From: Hetaerina americana
Taxonomy: Eukaryota > Arthropoda > Insecta > Odonata > Calopterygidae
NCBI GenBank assembly: GCA_022747635.1
Contig: JAKTNV010000231.1
Span: 124,001 to 188,000 of the forward strand
DNA length: 64,000 nt
Direction of reading: 5' to 3'
Both the position numbers and the translations under genes were made by a program. Below the pieces are notes generated by a model. It had not been told where the DNA came from, ran no database searches, and saw only the letters and a program-made list of their open reading frames with translations. Below are positions 8,989 through 20,808 of the stretch, piece by piece; position 1 is the stretch's first letter, and each line of letters opens with the position of its first letter.

Positions 8989-11505
8989 AAAGAAATATGT
9001 AAGGACATTTTGTGAACTTACTTTTTCGCCAATTCAATATTGCTTTGTTTAATGCCTCCAGAAGCGCCCTATATTTGGAACAATGCCAAAACCTTGGTGC
9101 TGGTATCACGGTTAACAGTGTTATTCTGCATCCCCTGTTCCATAAAGTTCTCACTAAGGAGCAGTAGCTACCCCTTAATGAGTGAAACTTAGTCCCCTGT
9201 AATGAAATCAGTCAGCAATGGTGGGCATATTAATTAATGTTATCGTCTCTCAAGTTTAAATGGGTGAACATAATACCTTAGTGAAGTCATTGCAACCAAT
9301 CAATACAATGACTTCTTCGTTTATCGCGTTAACAATTTGTGTCCTCCTCTTCAACTCCTCGGTTTTCTGTCCTGAGACACACATTCCGATACGGGCAGGA
9401 TGAACTATAAAACCACGAAGTAAATGATATTAGAAATAAGCGAAACTACCGTATGAAAGAGTAATCCTCATAAAATCCAACGCACCATCTTGCAGCCTAA
9501 ACCCAATGTTTGAGGCGACCCTAACAAAGAAGGAGTCACCCAACATCTCCGCCCCGAACACTTTTGGTCTCTCATTCTGAAACGAAGGAAACAACATAGA
9601 AAGTACCTTAAATGTAGAAAGTGAAAAATTTGATGACACAAAAAAATGTAATTCGTATAACGGGGACACATTTTTACGATTGCATAAAGTACGTGAGAAG
9701 ATGAAATGTGCAGGTCACTTACCACGGGAATCATTGGTGTAACTGAAGAAAAAGTTCACATCTCTTTGAAAGTTGACGAACGCGCCTAGACAAAAAACGT
9801 CACGTGTTTCTTTATTCGTGGAGAGGATTCATGGGTGGACAATCCCTATTGGCTTGAACGACGGACGAAAACGAATTGGGAGGCGAAGGGTGTTGGTCGA
9901 CCATCGGTTAAGGGTAAATCCTGGTTAAACCCAAATAGGAGAGGTCCCACTGCGTCAAAAATCATGTGAAAGGGGAAATACTGCCGAGGACATCAACAAT
10001 AGCCATCGCTCTCGAGGCGAACCCCGTCGCAGCAGGGAGCATGCCTTTGGGTTCAAGGTTGGTGCGTACTCGGGGACGAATTCTTCCTTCGCGTATCGGT
10101 TTTCCCGGAGGTGATTCTAGTGCCATTCTTCAATTAATTGGAATAGACAAAGCTTTTGCAGCAGTCGTCATGCCAACATTGTTCCTTTAATGACACCAAT
10201 CTTCCGATTTCCTGAAAACTTCGTTTTCATCTAAACACAAGTGTACGCATGCAAAGCATTCCCCGCTAGCCACCGCGAGGACGTACGGTGGCGGGTGTGA
10301 CGTCATCAGCCGCACAAGAACATTCCAGATGGTCACACCTGAACACAAAGATTTGTTTTATCGTGCACTGGAACAAGTTCATCACGCGAAAGAAGGGACT
10401 TACATGGATAAATATTCAATGACAGGATACGTATAATAAAATCATGCGGGAGAATATTAATGAAGATGGGTCTATTAAATACAAAAACATTCAGGTAGTC
10501 AGGGAAATATATGCACAGCATACAATGGTATTTGTCTACGCGCTTGCGATCATATCTATTTTTATCTTCATTGGTCCAAGGAAAAAAAGACACTTTAAAT
10601 CCATTCCATCTACAATCTTTTTCCCTGATTTTACGTGATCTACCATTGCACCTGTAATTCAACCAACGGTGAAGTAGTGGCTCTCATGCTAATTATTCTA
10701 ATAGTGTGTCGACGTTGCTACCTTGTTCGTTGCGGGTTTTCACTAACCTAGCTACTCTACGTTGCACTGGAGCTTGTTCCAAAATTAAGGCAATGTCGTG
10801 AGGATGCCATACACCTGCGGTATTTTTTAGGTTGGGCCAAAATAATGTGAAATGACAAAGCTCTTTAACCCTGTCATTATAATGCCCAAGCATCCTTTAG
10901 ATGAATCCTAACTTTTATTTTGCAACTTTAACGATTGTCTTTCTCCCAGGACGTATCCTTAGTTATCGTTACAACGAAGTTTTTACCGTTTATAAGCTTG
11001 CTACGTCGTTTCCCTGTTTAGTGAGTTTTCGGGAGAAATTCTTTCGCTCCAAGAATTTATCGAAACACATTTATTCATTTGTTATCCTGGCACCACTTTT
11101 GAATGGAATGATTCCCAGGTTCCCTTTGATTCCCCATAGTTCCTAATGATTGAATGATTCTTAATTATTCCCTATCTTCATTACTGGATATTTCCCTATG
11201 CTATTGGCACTCGTATATCACTGCATCGTCAGCAAATGTGGATCTCAAGTTTATAATAAACTTCGTTTGTAAACATCGCAGCAACGTGAGTGTTATTATT
11301 GCCAGACATGAAAACGTGTTGGGCGAAAAGAGGTAGTTGTGTCTCACAAGATCTACCTCTTCGTGATCCATGATGGATTGTAATCAATAAAAAAACGTTT
11401 TAGAAATGTAACCCCTGGATGAGAGTTGTAGAGGAAGGAAGACATTAAGCATGCTGGAAAGCATGAAGGGAGATGAAAAGGACGCGCAGTTATTTTAGGA
11501 CTCTA

Positions 11506-11836
11506 CAAGCCACCGCTGGGGTGTTTAGCAGAGGGTGAATACACACCAGACTAATTTTGAGAAGAATATGGCCCCTACTGTGGCGCGACAATGTTATTCT
11601 GATCCCCTATCGGTCGTGAAAAAATAGCATCTTGAATCCATCTATTCTACACTTATTCATTCTAACTTTATTGACAAGATACCTCCTACCGTAGTATGAT
11701 GGGGGTGATAATAAATGTTCAACCTCACTGATACAGAGACATCCTTCCAATTTATCCAAGAGATTGAATCTGCAATTTAATTTTCGCCGAGTGATTCCCA
11801 GCCCGGTTCCTCTAATATTTTGGATACGCTACTAAG
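11506..11836 (+). repeat. Diverged direct repeat, copy 1
   Basis: It shares an ordered series of blocks with 12,519-12,856: CCAGACTAATTTTGA, GACAA then GATCCC, CCGTAGTA, and GAGTGATTCC. Divergence is high, suggesting an old duplication within the element interior. No coding signal. Confidence 0.65.
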
Positions 11837-12518
11837 TTGTTGTTTTGCGGTATATGTGTTTGCATGAGTGTTGGATGAAGGGATTTTTGCATGATTGTGT
11901 GCGCTGCTGTGGGTGTAATTTTCCACGTTGTTGTTTTGCATGTGGTATTGTTCCTTTTTACGGTTGGTGAACTAACACTCCCCGCCACACGCCCTTGCGG
12001 CAGCTTGCGGGGTATTATGTAAATGTAGAAAGTTATTCCATGGCAAAAGCAGCCTTTCGTAAAGCGCTCGCTGATTTCAGCAGAAAATGTTAAGGCTGTT
12101 TGTAGGAAAACTTAGTCAACATTAATTTTTATCAAATATTTGGAGCCAAGTTACACAAAGATTGTGAAGTTGGGAACATAACGCTTTATTTAGTTGGCAC
12201 AGGAAAGTACGCAGCAATTACAGGAAAATCTAATTGACATTAATTTCAGGTAAAGCTGTAGAACACTTAATTACCACAACTATTAGGGGGCAGAACGACA
12301 GTATTGTTTGATCAAAACCCGGAATGGCCCTACAGTGGACAGATTCCACTGCTTAAATAAGGCCTTCTACAGTATTTATAACGGTTCCCTGAGCCTTCTT
12401 TTTCTGGGTAATCTGCACAATCAAACTGACATTTGTGTCGAGCTGTGTATTGGGATTGTGCATGTTTGACTGGTGACCTCGGTTTTTCGTGGCAATATTT
12501 AGTACTTTCTTAGTGCTC

Positions 12519-12856
12519 TGCAAGGCACCGCCATAATTTGTGGCATAGAGTGAACACACGCCAGACTAATTTTGACCCGAATATTTTTACCCCTGCCGCC
12601 GCCGGACAACATCATTGGGATCCCTTTTCTTCGTGGGAAATTTGCACCTTAGTTCTATCTGTTCTACGTTTAACCTCTCTGATGCAATTCACTTGATCTT
12701 TTCTGCCGTAGTACGATGACAGTAATAAAACATTTTCAACATATTCCTTGAAGAGACGTCATTTCAATTCCTGCGAGCGATTTAATCTGTAATTTAACTC
12801 CATTCAGTGAGTGATTCCGAGCTTAGCAGCTGTAATAATTTTCATGCTCTACTCGG
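12519..12856 (+). repeat. Diverged direct repeat, copy 2
   Basis: Partner of 11,506-11,836 in the same orientation. A further shared block about 190 bp beyond copy 1 (GCAGCTTGCGGGGTATTATGT near 12,000) has a counterpart about 500 bp beyond copy 2 (GTGCTTTGCAGGGTATAATG near 13,365), so the ancestral unit may be longer. Confidence 0.6.
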
Positions 12857-14361
12857 TTTGTCATTACAATGTCTTACAAATCTAACTCCTACCCACGCTG
12901 CACGCGATCCAAGTCGACAATAAATCCAACCTCGTGAGGATTCCATACTCTTGCAGCATTTTTTGAATGAGACCTAACCAGCGAAAGATCACATTTCTCT
13001 TTCACCTTTTCATCACATTAACCGAGGACTCTCCTATTAAATTCCAATTTTTTTGTTAGCTTTCCACATATCCCTCGTTCATGTTTCACCGAGGAAACGA
13101 ACGACATTAATTCCGTAGTTAATTGGCCGATGATGTTTTGGTTCGCAGAGATATCCGTAACCCTGAGGATATAGCAGCTTAACACCCAGGGAAGCGTTTG
13201 CATTCGTATAAAATCCATTTATAGTAAGCTAGCAGCTTACAAACATCTAACAAAAATAACCATTACATGGTTATAATGCTTACCGTATTTTTAATGTCAT
13301 TTTTCCCATGGACGATAAACGATCAGAATAACGTGAGTAGTCACCCCCTGTCCCACACCCTAGCGGTGCTTTGCAGGGTATAATGTAACCTATCATTATT
13401 ATAAATGAGTAAAAGCATTGTCAATCTAAAGACCCAATTAGGTTTGCCAACGTCTACTCTTCTTTCTAAAATGACAATATATCTCACTTTGCCACTAGTT
13501 TCCGAAAGGAATTGTTACCCTATTAATGGGTGGCTTTATCCTCAAAAGGTAAACAACTATGCGCTAGCACAAAAACCCTGGCAAATGACGAAGACATATG
13601 TAACTTAACCAAGAAAGGGTTATGAGGAAATACTTGAGAGAGGAGCCTGCAAAATGTGATAACCATAACGAAAACTCTGTCATGAATATTGGGAAATAGA
13701 GCTACTGAATATCATGTCAATAACCTGTTTGCGCGTTAAGATGAAATTCGTAGTAACTTGCAATGGAAAATGGCTATCCTCAGGTTACTTATTTTTATTT
13801 ATCTTCGCTAACGGTGACATTGGAAAAGCATATTATCCCCATTACGTGGAAATACATTGGTACAGAAAACTAAGAATGAACATATGTTATGAACGGAACT
13901 TAACTTAATATGATGCGTTCCTTTTGGAATTCTGGCACCCTTGCTAACGTCTTGAGAAATCGATTCGAATATACTGCAAAAGCTTTTGCTGAGCGTTAAC
14001 TATGCTTGAGAAAATGCATCGCTTTCACCCTTGCAGGAGAGAAAAGGGTCGAGGGAGGAGGGAAGGGTTAGCCGCAGAATAACGGGCCTTAGAGGAGTAA
14101 AACAAATTGCTTCTGGAAGTAGGTGGTTTGGGTATTCCTGGAAAACGGGATTACACAGATTTTTCAGGGTGACTCGAATCACATGGCCCTGTGCGGACAT
14201 GCTTCATTGCTCTTTCGCCTACGGACGAGGGACATCGCTGTTTCTACCAACTGCTGCTTCGTCTAACAGAGAGAGTGCGCCATCATCTGCTGTATATCTC
14301 GTTGATAAGTTGATTCTATCCCTTCATTTGTGTTTCATAGAGAAATTGATTATTTGTGAAA

Positions 14362-14372
14362 TCGAATAGTTC
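14362..14372. repeat. Target-site duplication, left of copy C
   Basis: TCGAATAGTTC sits immediately before the C-rich 5' end of copy C and is repeated exactly at 20,096-20,106 after its ACT tail. Confidence 0.9.
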
Positions 14373-14970
14373 CCCCCCGCGGGTAGGGGGATAGAGAATA
14401 CTCCCGCAGTATCCCTGCTTGTCGTAAGAGGCGACTAAAAGGGCGGGGAGAAAACCCCGAAAACAAACCCCAAGCCAGCAAGGGATGCGTCCGGACAGTG
14501 CTGTGGATCCACTGTCTGTGAGCGGCCATACCATCTGGCCTGCGATCCGCCCAGGTGTTTGCCGTGCCTGGAGACCCGTAAGGGAGAAAAGGGGATCCTG
14601 GAGGGTGAGCTTTCTGGTTCCCAGCAGGGTTTCGGATGCCCTGTATGGACCGGGGAGTGATACCCCTCTTCGGCCCCGGATTTCGTGTAAACGGGAGGCC
14701 GGGAGCTAGCCACTCCCGGTCAATCGGCTTCCGTCGCGTTTTCGCTCCGGTGGCGAGTGCCAAGGTTGTGGGGGTCTGCGTAGGGAGGTCGGAGATGTAA
14801 GGGTTTTGGTGGGCCCTTGCACCGAAGATCCACCCCGAAACAGACAACCACTCCAGAAGCGCTATATCCCTCGAGTTAGCCCTGGCGACCGCTCCGGTTT
14901 GGCGGAGCGGCGTCCCAAATGTGTGGCTCCGTGGCGGGTGGGGAGGCCGAGGGACGAATTATTTATTATT

Positions 14971-16137
14971 ATGGAGGAAAAACCCTTTCCACCACTAAAA
15001 AGATCCCGTCCGGACACCGGCGGGGGAGAAAAGTGCATAGGCGCATGTAAGCGCTATTTAATTATGTCGTGCCTAAAGGAAGGTGAAACCTTGAAAAAGG
15101 TTTCTCCTTTCTTAATTCGCAGAGTTTTGTCACAGATTGTGCCTGGGGACCCAAAGAGCGTGAAGAAGCTCCGGGATGGTACACTTCTTATAGAGACCCT
15201 GAACGATACACAAAGCGATAAACTGCTTGCTATGGGAATGCTCCATGACATTCCGATTAAGGTGGAGGTGCACCGCACTCTTAACACCTGTCGGGGAGTC
15301 ATCAGTCACTACGACCTCCTATACGTGGACATGGAAGAAATCAAGAGAGAAATGTTCTCTCAGGGAGTGACTGATTGTCGTCGACTCACCACAAGGCGCA
15401 ACGGAGAAAACGTAAACAGCACCTCCGTGATCTTGACGTTTGCGCGTGATAGACTACCCGACAAGGTGTTTGTGGGCTATGAATCGGTACCAGTGAGGCC
15501 ATTCATCCCAAATCCCGTGCGTTGTTTCAAATGCCAACGGTTCGGCCATGTCGCGTCGCGCTGCGAGGGTAAGGCCACCTGCCCGCGCTGTGGCAAAGAC
15601 GCGCACGAGGATAAAGAGTGCTCTTCGGAACCTCTTTGTGTCAATTGCGAGGGTACACACCCAGTGTACTCTCGTGATTGCCCGAAGATGAAAGAAGAGA
15701 GGAAAGTCATGGAGATAAAAACCCTTGAAAAAATCCCATATGCGGAAGCGAGGAGAAAATACAGGGCGCTAATCGCTCCAACTTTCTCCCGGTCCTTTGC
15801 TTCCGTTGCAACCACGCAATGTGTAAAGTGTACCATCGCCACGCAGACGGAGATACCGAAAGAATCCCCAGTTGAAAACACGCAAGTGCCTAAACCCAAA
15901 AGGGTGAAGGATGGGAAGAGTAAGGTGGACAAGGAGCCACCTACTCCTGTGGGCCCTTCAAAGAAGAGCCCACAGAAAACCACCAAGGGGAACACGCCAA
16001 AAGGGCGTGAGAATACACCTTCCCCGCCGCCTCCAGTGAAGCCAAAGAAGCCGGAGGTAATTGAAGAGGACCAGAGTATCTCCGATACTGAGGTCTTCGC
16101 AAACGAGTGGAAGAGGAAACATCGCTTCAAGCGATAA
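14971..16137 (+). CDS. I-like LINE ORF1, copy C
   Basis: This 388-residue Gag-like protein has the same layout as copy A: N-terminal domain, three CCHC knuckles near residues 185-240 and a Lys/Pro-rich tail. It differs from A at scattered residues (for example SDKLLAMGML for SEKLLAMGTL), as expected of subfamily variation. All knuckle ligands are kept. The ATG at 14,971 is the first in the frame. Confidence 0.92.
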   Translation: MEEKPFPPLKRSRPDTGGGEKCIGACKRYLIMSCLKEGETLKKVSPFLIRRVLSQIVPGDPKSVKKLRDGTLLIETLNDTQSDKLLAMGMLHDIPIKVEVHRTLNTCRGVISHYDLLYVDMEEIKREMFSQGVTDCRRLTTRRNGENVNSTSVILTFARDRLPDKVFVGYESVPVRPFIPNPVRCFKCQRFGHVASRCEGKATCPRCGKDAHEDKECSSEPLCVNCEGTHPVYSRDCPKMKEERKVMEIKTLEKIPYAEARRKYRALIAPTFSRSFASVATTQCVKCTIATQTEIPKESPVENTQVPKPKRVKDGKSKVDKEPPTPVGPSKKSPQKTTKGNTPKGRENTPSPPPPVKPKKPEVIEEDQSISDTEVFANEWKRKHRFKR

Positions 16138-16219
16138 CCTCAATAGAGTTGGTCATCTCCCTTTTTAGTCATCTTATTTATTTATATATTTATTTATTTA
16201 TTTTAACTGAACACTTTAA

Positions 16220-19200
16220 ATGTGTTCCATTCTGCAGTGGAACTGCAATGGCTTTTATCGGCACAAGGAGGAGCTGGCCATTTTAATCCAAGATTTTAAA
16301 CCCTCTTGTATTTGTCTCCAAGAGACCCATTTTAAGGCTGAAGATAAGGGTATTTTGAAGGGGTTCACTGTTTTTAGAACGGATGACCTAAGTGGCCAAC
16401 GAGCCCAAGGGGGAGTAGCAGTTGCGGCCCGCGAGGCCCTTTACACCTCGCGAGTCCAACTGAACTCTCCATTCCAGGCCGTCGCTGTCACGGTGCACAC
16501 CCCTGAGAGGATGACGTTATGCAACGTGTATCTGCCAGAGGGTGCACCGGTGACCCGCCTGAACCTTGAAGCCCTTGTGCACCAGCTTCCTCAGCCGTTC
16601 ATTTTGATGGGAGATTTTAATGCCCATGATCCTCTCTGGGGAGGTCCAGAAACCCAAAGCAATAGGAGAGGTCGAATTTTATCCAACTTCATTGAGGATT
16701 TTAACCTGTTTTTATTAAATAGCGGCGAAAAAACCCGCTTTAACAGCTTTAATGGGGAATTCTCAGCAATAGATCTTTGTCTATGCTCGAGAAGTCTAGC
16801 CCCAAAGCTGAAAATGTCCACCCACAACGATCTCTGTGGGAGTGACCATTTTCCTCTTCTACTCGTTAAAGAAGACTCTTCGCCCACCATTTCAAAACCT
16901 CCGGAAAAGTGGCGTATTAACCGTGCGGACTGGCCACTTTTCAAGCGTACGTTTACATATAAACACGACGCAAGTTTCGACGCGTTGCACAACGTCGATA
17001 AACTAAGTTCAACGCTGTTGGCGGCAGCTACGAAAAGTATCCCTCGTACGTCCGGGAACATTAATCGAGCTCCTGTCCCTTGGTGGAACGGGGAATGCGA
17101 CCGGGCGATTCGGGCGAGGAAAAAAGCACTGCATATTTTTAGAAAATATCCCACGGCAACTAATCTGGCATCGTACCGCCGCCTGAGAGCGCGAGCTCGA
17201 AGGGCCGTGAAGGAGGCCAAGAGGGCTTCCTGGATAGAATACGTCTCTACCATCAACCATCGCACGCCACTTGGTCAGGTATGGGACAAAGTGAAGAAAA
17301 TCTCCGGGTCAAAGGGCTCATTTGTCATCTCGCCATTGCTTGTTGCTGGCCGGGTGGTTAATTCACCTGCCGAAATAAGCAACATATTTGCCAGTCAGTT
17401 CGCGGCCAATAGCAGTGACGAGGGCTATACCGCGGACTTTGTGTACAGGAAGAGGCGATGCGAGAGAGTCCCTCTCAAATTTGGTGCAGGTCCTACACGG
17501 GAATATTACAATGAGCCTTTCACGTCCTGGGAGCTTAAATCCGCCATCGAAGACTCCCATTACACCTCGCCAGGGGCGGACGAAATCCACAACGCATTTC
17601 TCCGGAACATTCCGGAAACTGCGATTGGGGAGGTCCTAAATACCCTCAACCAACTTTGGAACGAGGGCAGTTTTCCAAATGCCTGGCGAGAGTCCATCGT
17701 GATACCAATCCCAAAACAGGGCAAGGACCAAAATGACCCGAACAACTACCGTCCCATATCTCTCACCAGCTGCCTGTGCAAGGTGATGGAACGGATGGTA
17801 AACCGACGTCTCATGTGGTGCTTGGAGAGTCGACACCTGCTCTCCGACGCTCAGTGCGGCTTTCGGCGTGGCAGGTCCACGACAGACCATCTGGTTCGCA
17901 CTGAGAACTTCATCCAGGAAGCCTTTCTCCACCGTCAACACGTCATAGCAGTCTTCTTCGACCTGGAGAAGGCCTATGATAGTGTGTGGCGATGGAGAAT
18001 CCTCAACACGCTCCACAAGTGGGGATTTAGAGGCAACATGGCCCTATTTATCAGAAATTTTTTAACTAACCGCCTTTTTAAAGTAAGGACTGGGAAGCAC
18101 TTATCCCGATCTTTTACACAGGAGAACGGGGTACCCCAGGGTTCAGTACTGAGCGTGACGTTATTTGCCATCGCCATCAACGACGTGGTGGAATGCATCA
18201 ATGCCCCGGTGATGGCATCGCTCTATGTGGACGACCTAGCCATATTTTGCCGGTCGACACGACTGCCAAACGCTTCCAGGCAAGCCCAGGTGACTCTAAA
18301 CAAACTGGGAGAGTGGTCGCGAAAGAACGGATTTCGTTTCTCCATGGAGAAAACGAAATGCGTGCACTTTCACCGTCTTCGCGGTTACCACGTTACCCCG
18401 ACCCTAACCCTGTTGGGTAGGATTCTTCCATTTGTGGAGTCCGTCCGCTTTCTCGGCATGATCCTGGACCAAAAGCTGAACTGGCGGGAGCATATCCGCG
18501 TGTTACGCGAGAGGTGTCGCCAAACCCTCAACGTTTTAAAGTTTTTAACTCACTCCACTTGGGGAGCAGACCGCACCACCATGCTTTTATTGTACAGAGG
18601 CTTGGTGCGATCCAAATTGGACTATGGTTCCATAGTTTATTCCTCAGGACGAGAGTCTTACTTGAGACCACTCACATGTGTCCACAATGCTGGGATACGG
18701 TTGGCCACCGGGGCATTTAGAACAAGCCCAGTCCCAAGCCTACTTGCAGACGCAGGGGAGCCTCCGTTGGAAACCCGCAGGATGATTTTAATGGGCAACT
18801 ATGCCTGTAAAATTTTATCAGAGACAATCCACCCTTGTTTTAACATAGTTTTTAACCAACGGTTTTTAGACTTATTTAACAGGCGGAGAAGGGCAACTAG
18901 ACCCTTTGCCGTTCGTTTTAATGATTTTATTAATGAGGTAAATTTTACATTTCCTCAAATATGCCCCGTCTCCTATGCTAAGTATCCGCCTTGGTTAACA
19001 CCAATGCCGGATATTAAACTCATTGCCAGTGCACGCCGCAAAGCCAAAACGACCGATTCCGAATACCAGCAGCTCTTCAGTGCCGTCCTCAGCTCACTTT
19101 CTGACTTTGTCCCAGTCTACACCGACGGGTCAAAGTCAGAATCTGCGTGTGCCTATGCAGTCGTGTCCCACTACCATGGAGTCGTGAGGAAAAAACTGCA

Positions 19201-19921
19201 CACTTCTTGCAGCATTTTTACAGCCGAGCTGTCAGCCATAAGGACGGCCCTAGGAGAAATAAAAGAAAGCAATGGCTCTTTCCTCATCTGCACCGACTCG
19301 TTGAGCGCCCTAAAATCTTTATCGGTCTTTGCACCTGTGCACCCGATAGTCCAGGAGATCCATTATACCCTGTTGTCCCTTCAGAGAAAGGGGAACAGGG
19401 TCTCCTTTATATGGACTCCTGGTCACGTCGGCATAAGAGGCAACGAAAAAGCTGACCAGGCAGCGAAGGATGCCCTTCGACAACCCGAGACCGACTCCAC
19501 CTTGGTCCCAATGGAGGACGTGAAGGCCGCCTTGCGGAACTCGGTCCTGCATCAGTGGAAGGAGACTTGGCAGTCTCTGCAAAATAATAAACTCAGGGCA
19601 ATAAAACCGGTCGTTTCACCATGGTCCTCTTCCATCCGGAACATTCGGAGGGAAGAGGTCATGATTACGCGCCTGAGAATAGGACACTCTGCCCTCACTC
19701 ATTCGTACCTCTTTGCGGAGGTAAAAGAACAGCCCCGCTGCAATGAGTGTTTCCAACCCCTTACGATAAAACATATCCTGACGGAATGTACAAGATACCA
19801 AAGGGCCAGAGACATGTTGAAGATAAGGGGAGACTTAAAAAATATTTTAGGGGATGACTCTGGGTCTATTAACCGAGTCCTAAGTTTTTTAAGGTCAACC
19901 GGTTTAATGGGGCAGCTTTAG
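16220..19921 (+). CDS. I-like LINE ORF2, copy C (intact)
   Basis: The frame is 1233 residues, the same length as copy A. The endonuclease motifs (LQETH, GDFNAHD, SDHFPLL), RT motifs (FDLEKAYDSVW, GVPQGSVLS, YVDD), RNase H motifs (YTDGSKS, AELSAI, CTDSLSAL, TPGHVG) and the C-terminal CCHC are all present. Together with intact ORF1 and the clean target duplication, this is the best candidate in the window for an active source copy. Activity itself is not shown by sequence. Confidence 0.95.
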   Translation: MCSILQWNCNGFYRHKEELAILIQDFKPSCICLQETHFKAEDKGILKGFTVFRTDDLSGQRAQGGVAVAAREALYTSRVQLNSPFQAVAVTVHTPERMTLCNVYLPEGAPVTRLNLEALVHQLPQPFILMGDFNAHDPLWGGPETQSNRRGRILSNFIEDFNLFLLNSGEKTRFNSFNGEFSAIDLCLCSRSLAPKLKMSTHNDLCGSDHFPLLLVKEDSSPTISKPPEKWRINRADWPLFKRTFTYKHDASFDALHNVDKLSSTLLAAATKSIPRTSGNINRAPVPWWNGECDRAIRARKKALHIFRKYPTATNLASYRRLRARARRAVKEAKRASWIEYVSTINHRTPLGQVWDKVKKISGSKGSFVISPLLVAGRVVNSPAEISNIFASQFAANSSDEGYTADFVYRKRRCERVPLKFGAGPTREYYNEPFTSWELKSAIEDSHYTSPGADEIHNAFLRNIPETAIGEVLNTLNQLWNEGSFPNAWRESIVIPIPKQGKDQNDPNNYRPISLTSCLCKVMERMVNRRLMWCLESRHLLSDAQCGFRRGRSTTDHLVRTENFIQEAFLHRQHVIAVFFDLEKAYDSVWRWRILNTLHKWGFRGNMALFIRNFLTNRLFKVRTGKHLSRSFTQENGVPQGSVLSVTLFAIAINDVVECINAPVMASLYVDDLAIFCRSTRLPNASRQAQVTLNKLGEWSRKNGFRFSMEKTKCVHFHRLRGYHVTPTLTLLGRILPFVESVRFLGMILDQKLNWREHIRVLRERCRQTLNVLKFLTHSTWGADRTTMLLLYRGLVRSKLDYGSIVYSSGRESYLRPLTCVHNAGIRLATGAFRTSPVPSLLADAGEPPLETRRMILMGNYACKILSETIHPCFNIVFNQRFLDLFNRRRRATRPFAVRFNDFINEVNFTFPQICPVSYAKYPPWLTPMPDIKLIASARRKAKTTDSEYQQLFSAVLSSLSDFVPVYTDGSKSESACAYAVVSHYHGVVRKKLHTSCSIFTAELSAIRTALGEIKESNGSFLICTDSLSALKSLSVFAPVHPIVQEIHYTLLSLQRKGNRVSFIWTPGHVGIRGNEKADQAAKDALRQPETDSTLVPMEDVKAALRNSVLHQWKETWQSLQNNKLRAIKPVVSPWSSSIRNIRREEVMITRLRIGHSALTHSYLFAEVKEQPRCNECFQPLTIKHILTECTRYQRARDMLKIRGDLKNILGDDSGSINRVLSFLRSTGLMGQL

Positions 19922-20095
19922 CTTTGGAGCTCATAATTTTAATGCTTTTGATTTTAACAATTATTTATTTATTTATATTTAACCGTATTTATTTATTTAT
20001 TATTCCTAAGTAAAAAGGAATTTTAGTTTTATATTTAATGAGTGGTGCAAAATGACCTTAGCTGTCGACGCACCCTAAAACCCAAAAACTACTAC

Positions 20096-20106
20096 TCGAA
20101 TAGTTC
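20096..20106. repeat. Target-site duplication, right of copy C
   Basis: Exact repeat of TCGAATAGTTC at 14,362-14,372, marking the 3' limit of copy C. Confidence 0.9.
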
Positions 20107-20808
20107 TGCTTATATGCATCAGCAGTCACCGATTTTTATCCTCATAATCACTTTTTCTTGTCAATTTTTTCTTTTCCCTTTCCTGTGCATGTTTTTTCGT
20201 ATTAATCTTGTCACTTGCTCCTAATAAGTTCACTTTTCATGATGGAAATGACGTCTCCGAAGAAGTGTGCCCTTATTCCAACCGCTGTTAGTGATTTTTT
20301 TCTTTCTAGGGGGTTGGATTTCATGATTTTGGAGACTGTTGGTTACATGGAAAGTACAGTTTTTGGGGATGCCGCCTCCGAATTCCGACAAGACGGGGTA
20401 ACGACAAGACGAGAAGGCGTACGGTGTAATACTTTTGGCGAAGGAATAAACAAGTGAGGATTTTATTCAAACAAGGGTACCCATTGCGCAATAGCCAGAT
20501 AGACGTCCATACTCTCAAGTAGTTTGCTGTAGAAAAAAAAGCAAGCGATATAAAAGAATGAAAGGGCTTGCCATAAGAAGTGGGTGGGATACGGAAAAAT
20601 TTATCAAACGAGGTTCCACTATGGAAAATACTTTAGTACTTGCAATTCTCCAAGACTCACGCATGCAAATGGAAAACGAAAGTTCACTTACAGCCCAGAA
20701 AAGCATGAGAATAGGGAGAAATTGGATCCCGGGAGGTACATGTGAAGGGCAGTTCCATTTCTCCCGTCAGGAGTGGGAGGAAATATTTGTTCAAGGAAAA
20801 TGTGTTAA
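20107..20808. other. Interior of the long-TIR element between copy C and the Ulp1 frame
   Basis: This stretch has only short open frames on both strands without recognisable motifs. Upstream exons of the Ulp1-PHD protein could lie here, but I see no decisive splice signals. Confidence 0.4.

Larger units (their letters stand above)
8392..14361. other. AT-rich interior of the long-TIR element, no convincing gene
   Basis: Only short open frames without recognisable motifs occur here. The stretch contains a SINE at 8,714-8,988 and a diverged direct repeat pair (11,506-11,836 and 12,519-12,856). A weaker similarity links about 10,790-10,890 with 12,935-13,020 (shared CGTGAGGAT, CCATAC and ATTTTTT blocks in the same order). 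No transposase signature was found on either strand. Confidence 0.5.
14373..20095 (+). mobile_element. I-like LINE, copy C (full length, apparently intact)
   Basis: This is the reference copy of the family: about 5.7 kb with a C-rich 5' tip, a ~600-bp GC-rich 5' UTR, ORF1, an 82-bp spacer, ORF2, an AT-rich 3' UTR with the hairpin, and an ACT tail. It is flanked by an 11-bp direct repeat. No stop or frameshift is seen in either ORF. It is nested in the long-TIR element, so it is younger than that element. Confidence 0.95.

Noticed and set aside
9966..10190. 74-residue open frame in the long-TIR interior
   Set aside because: Too short, no motif, and surrounded by similar chance frames in noncoding DNA.
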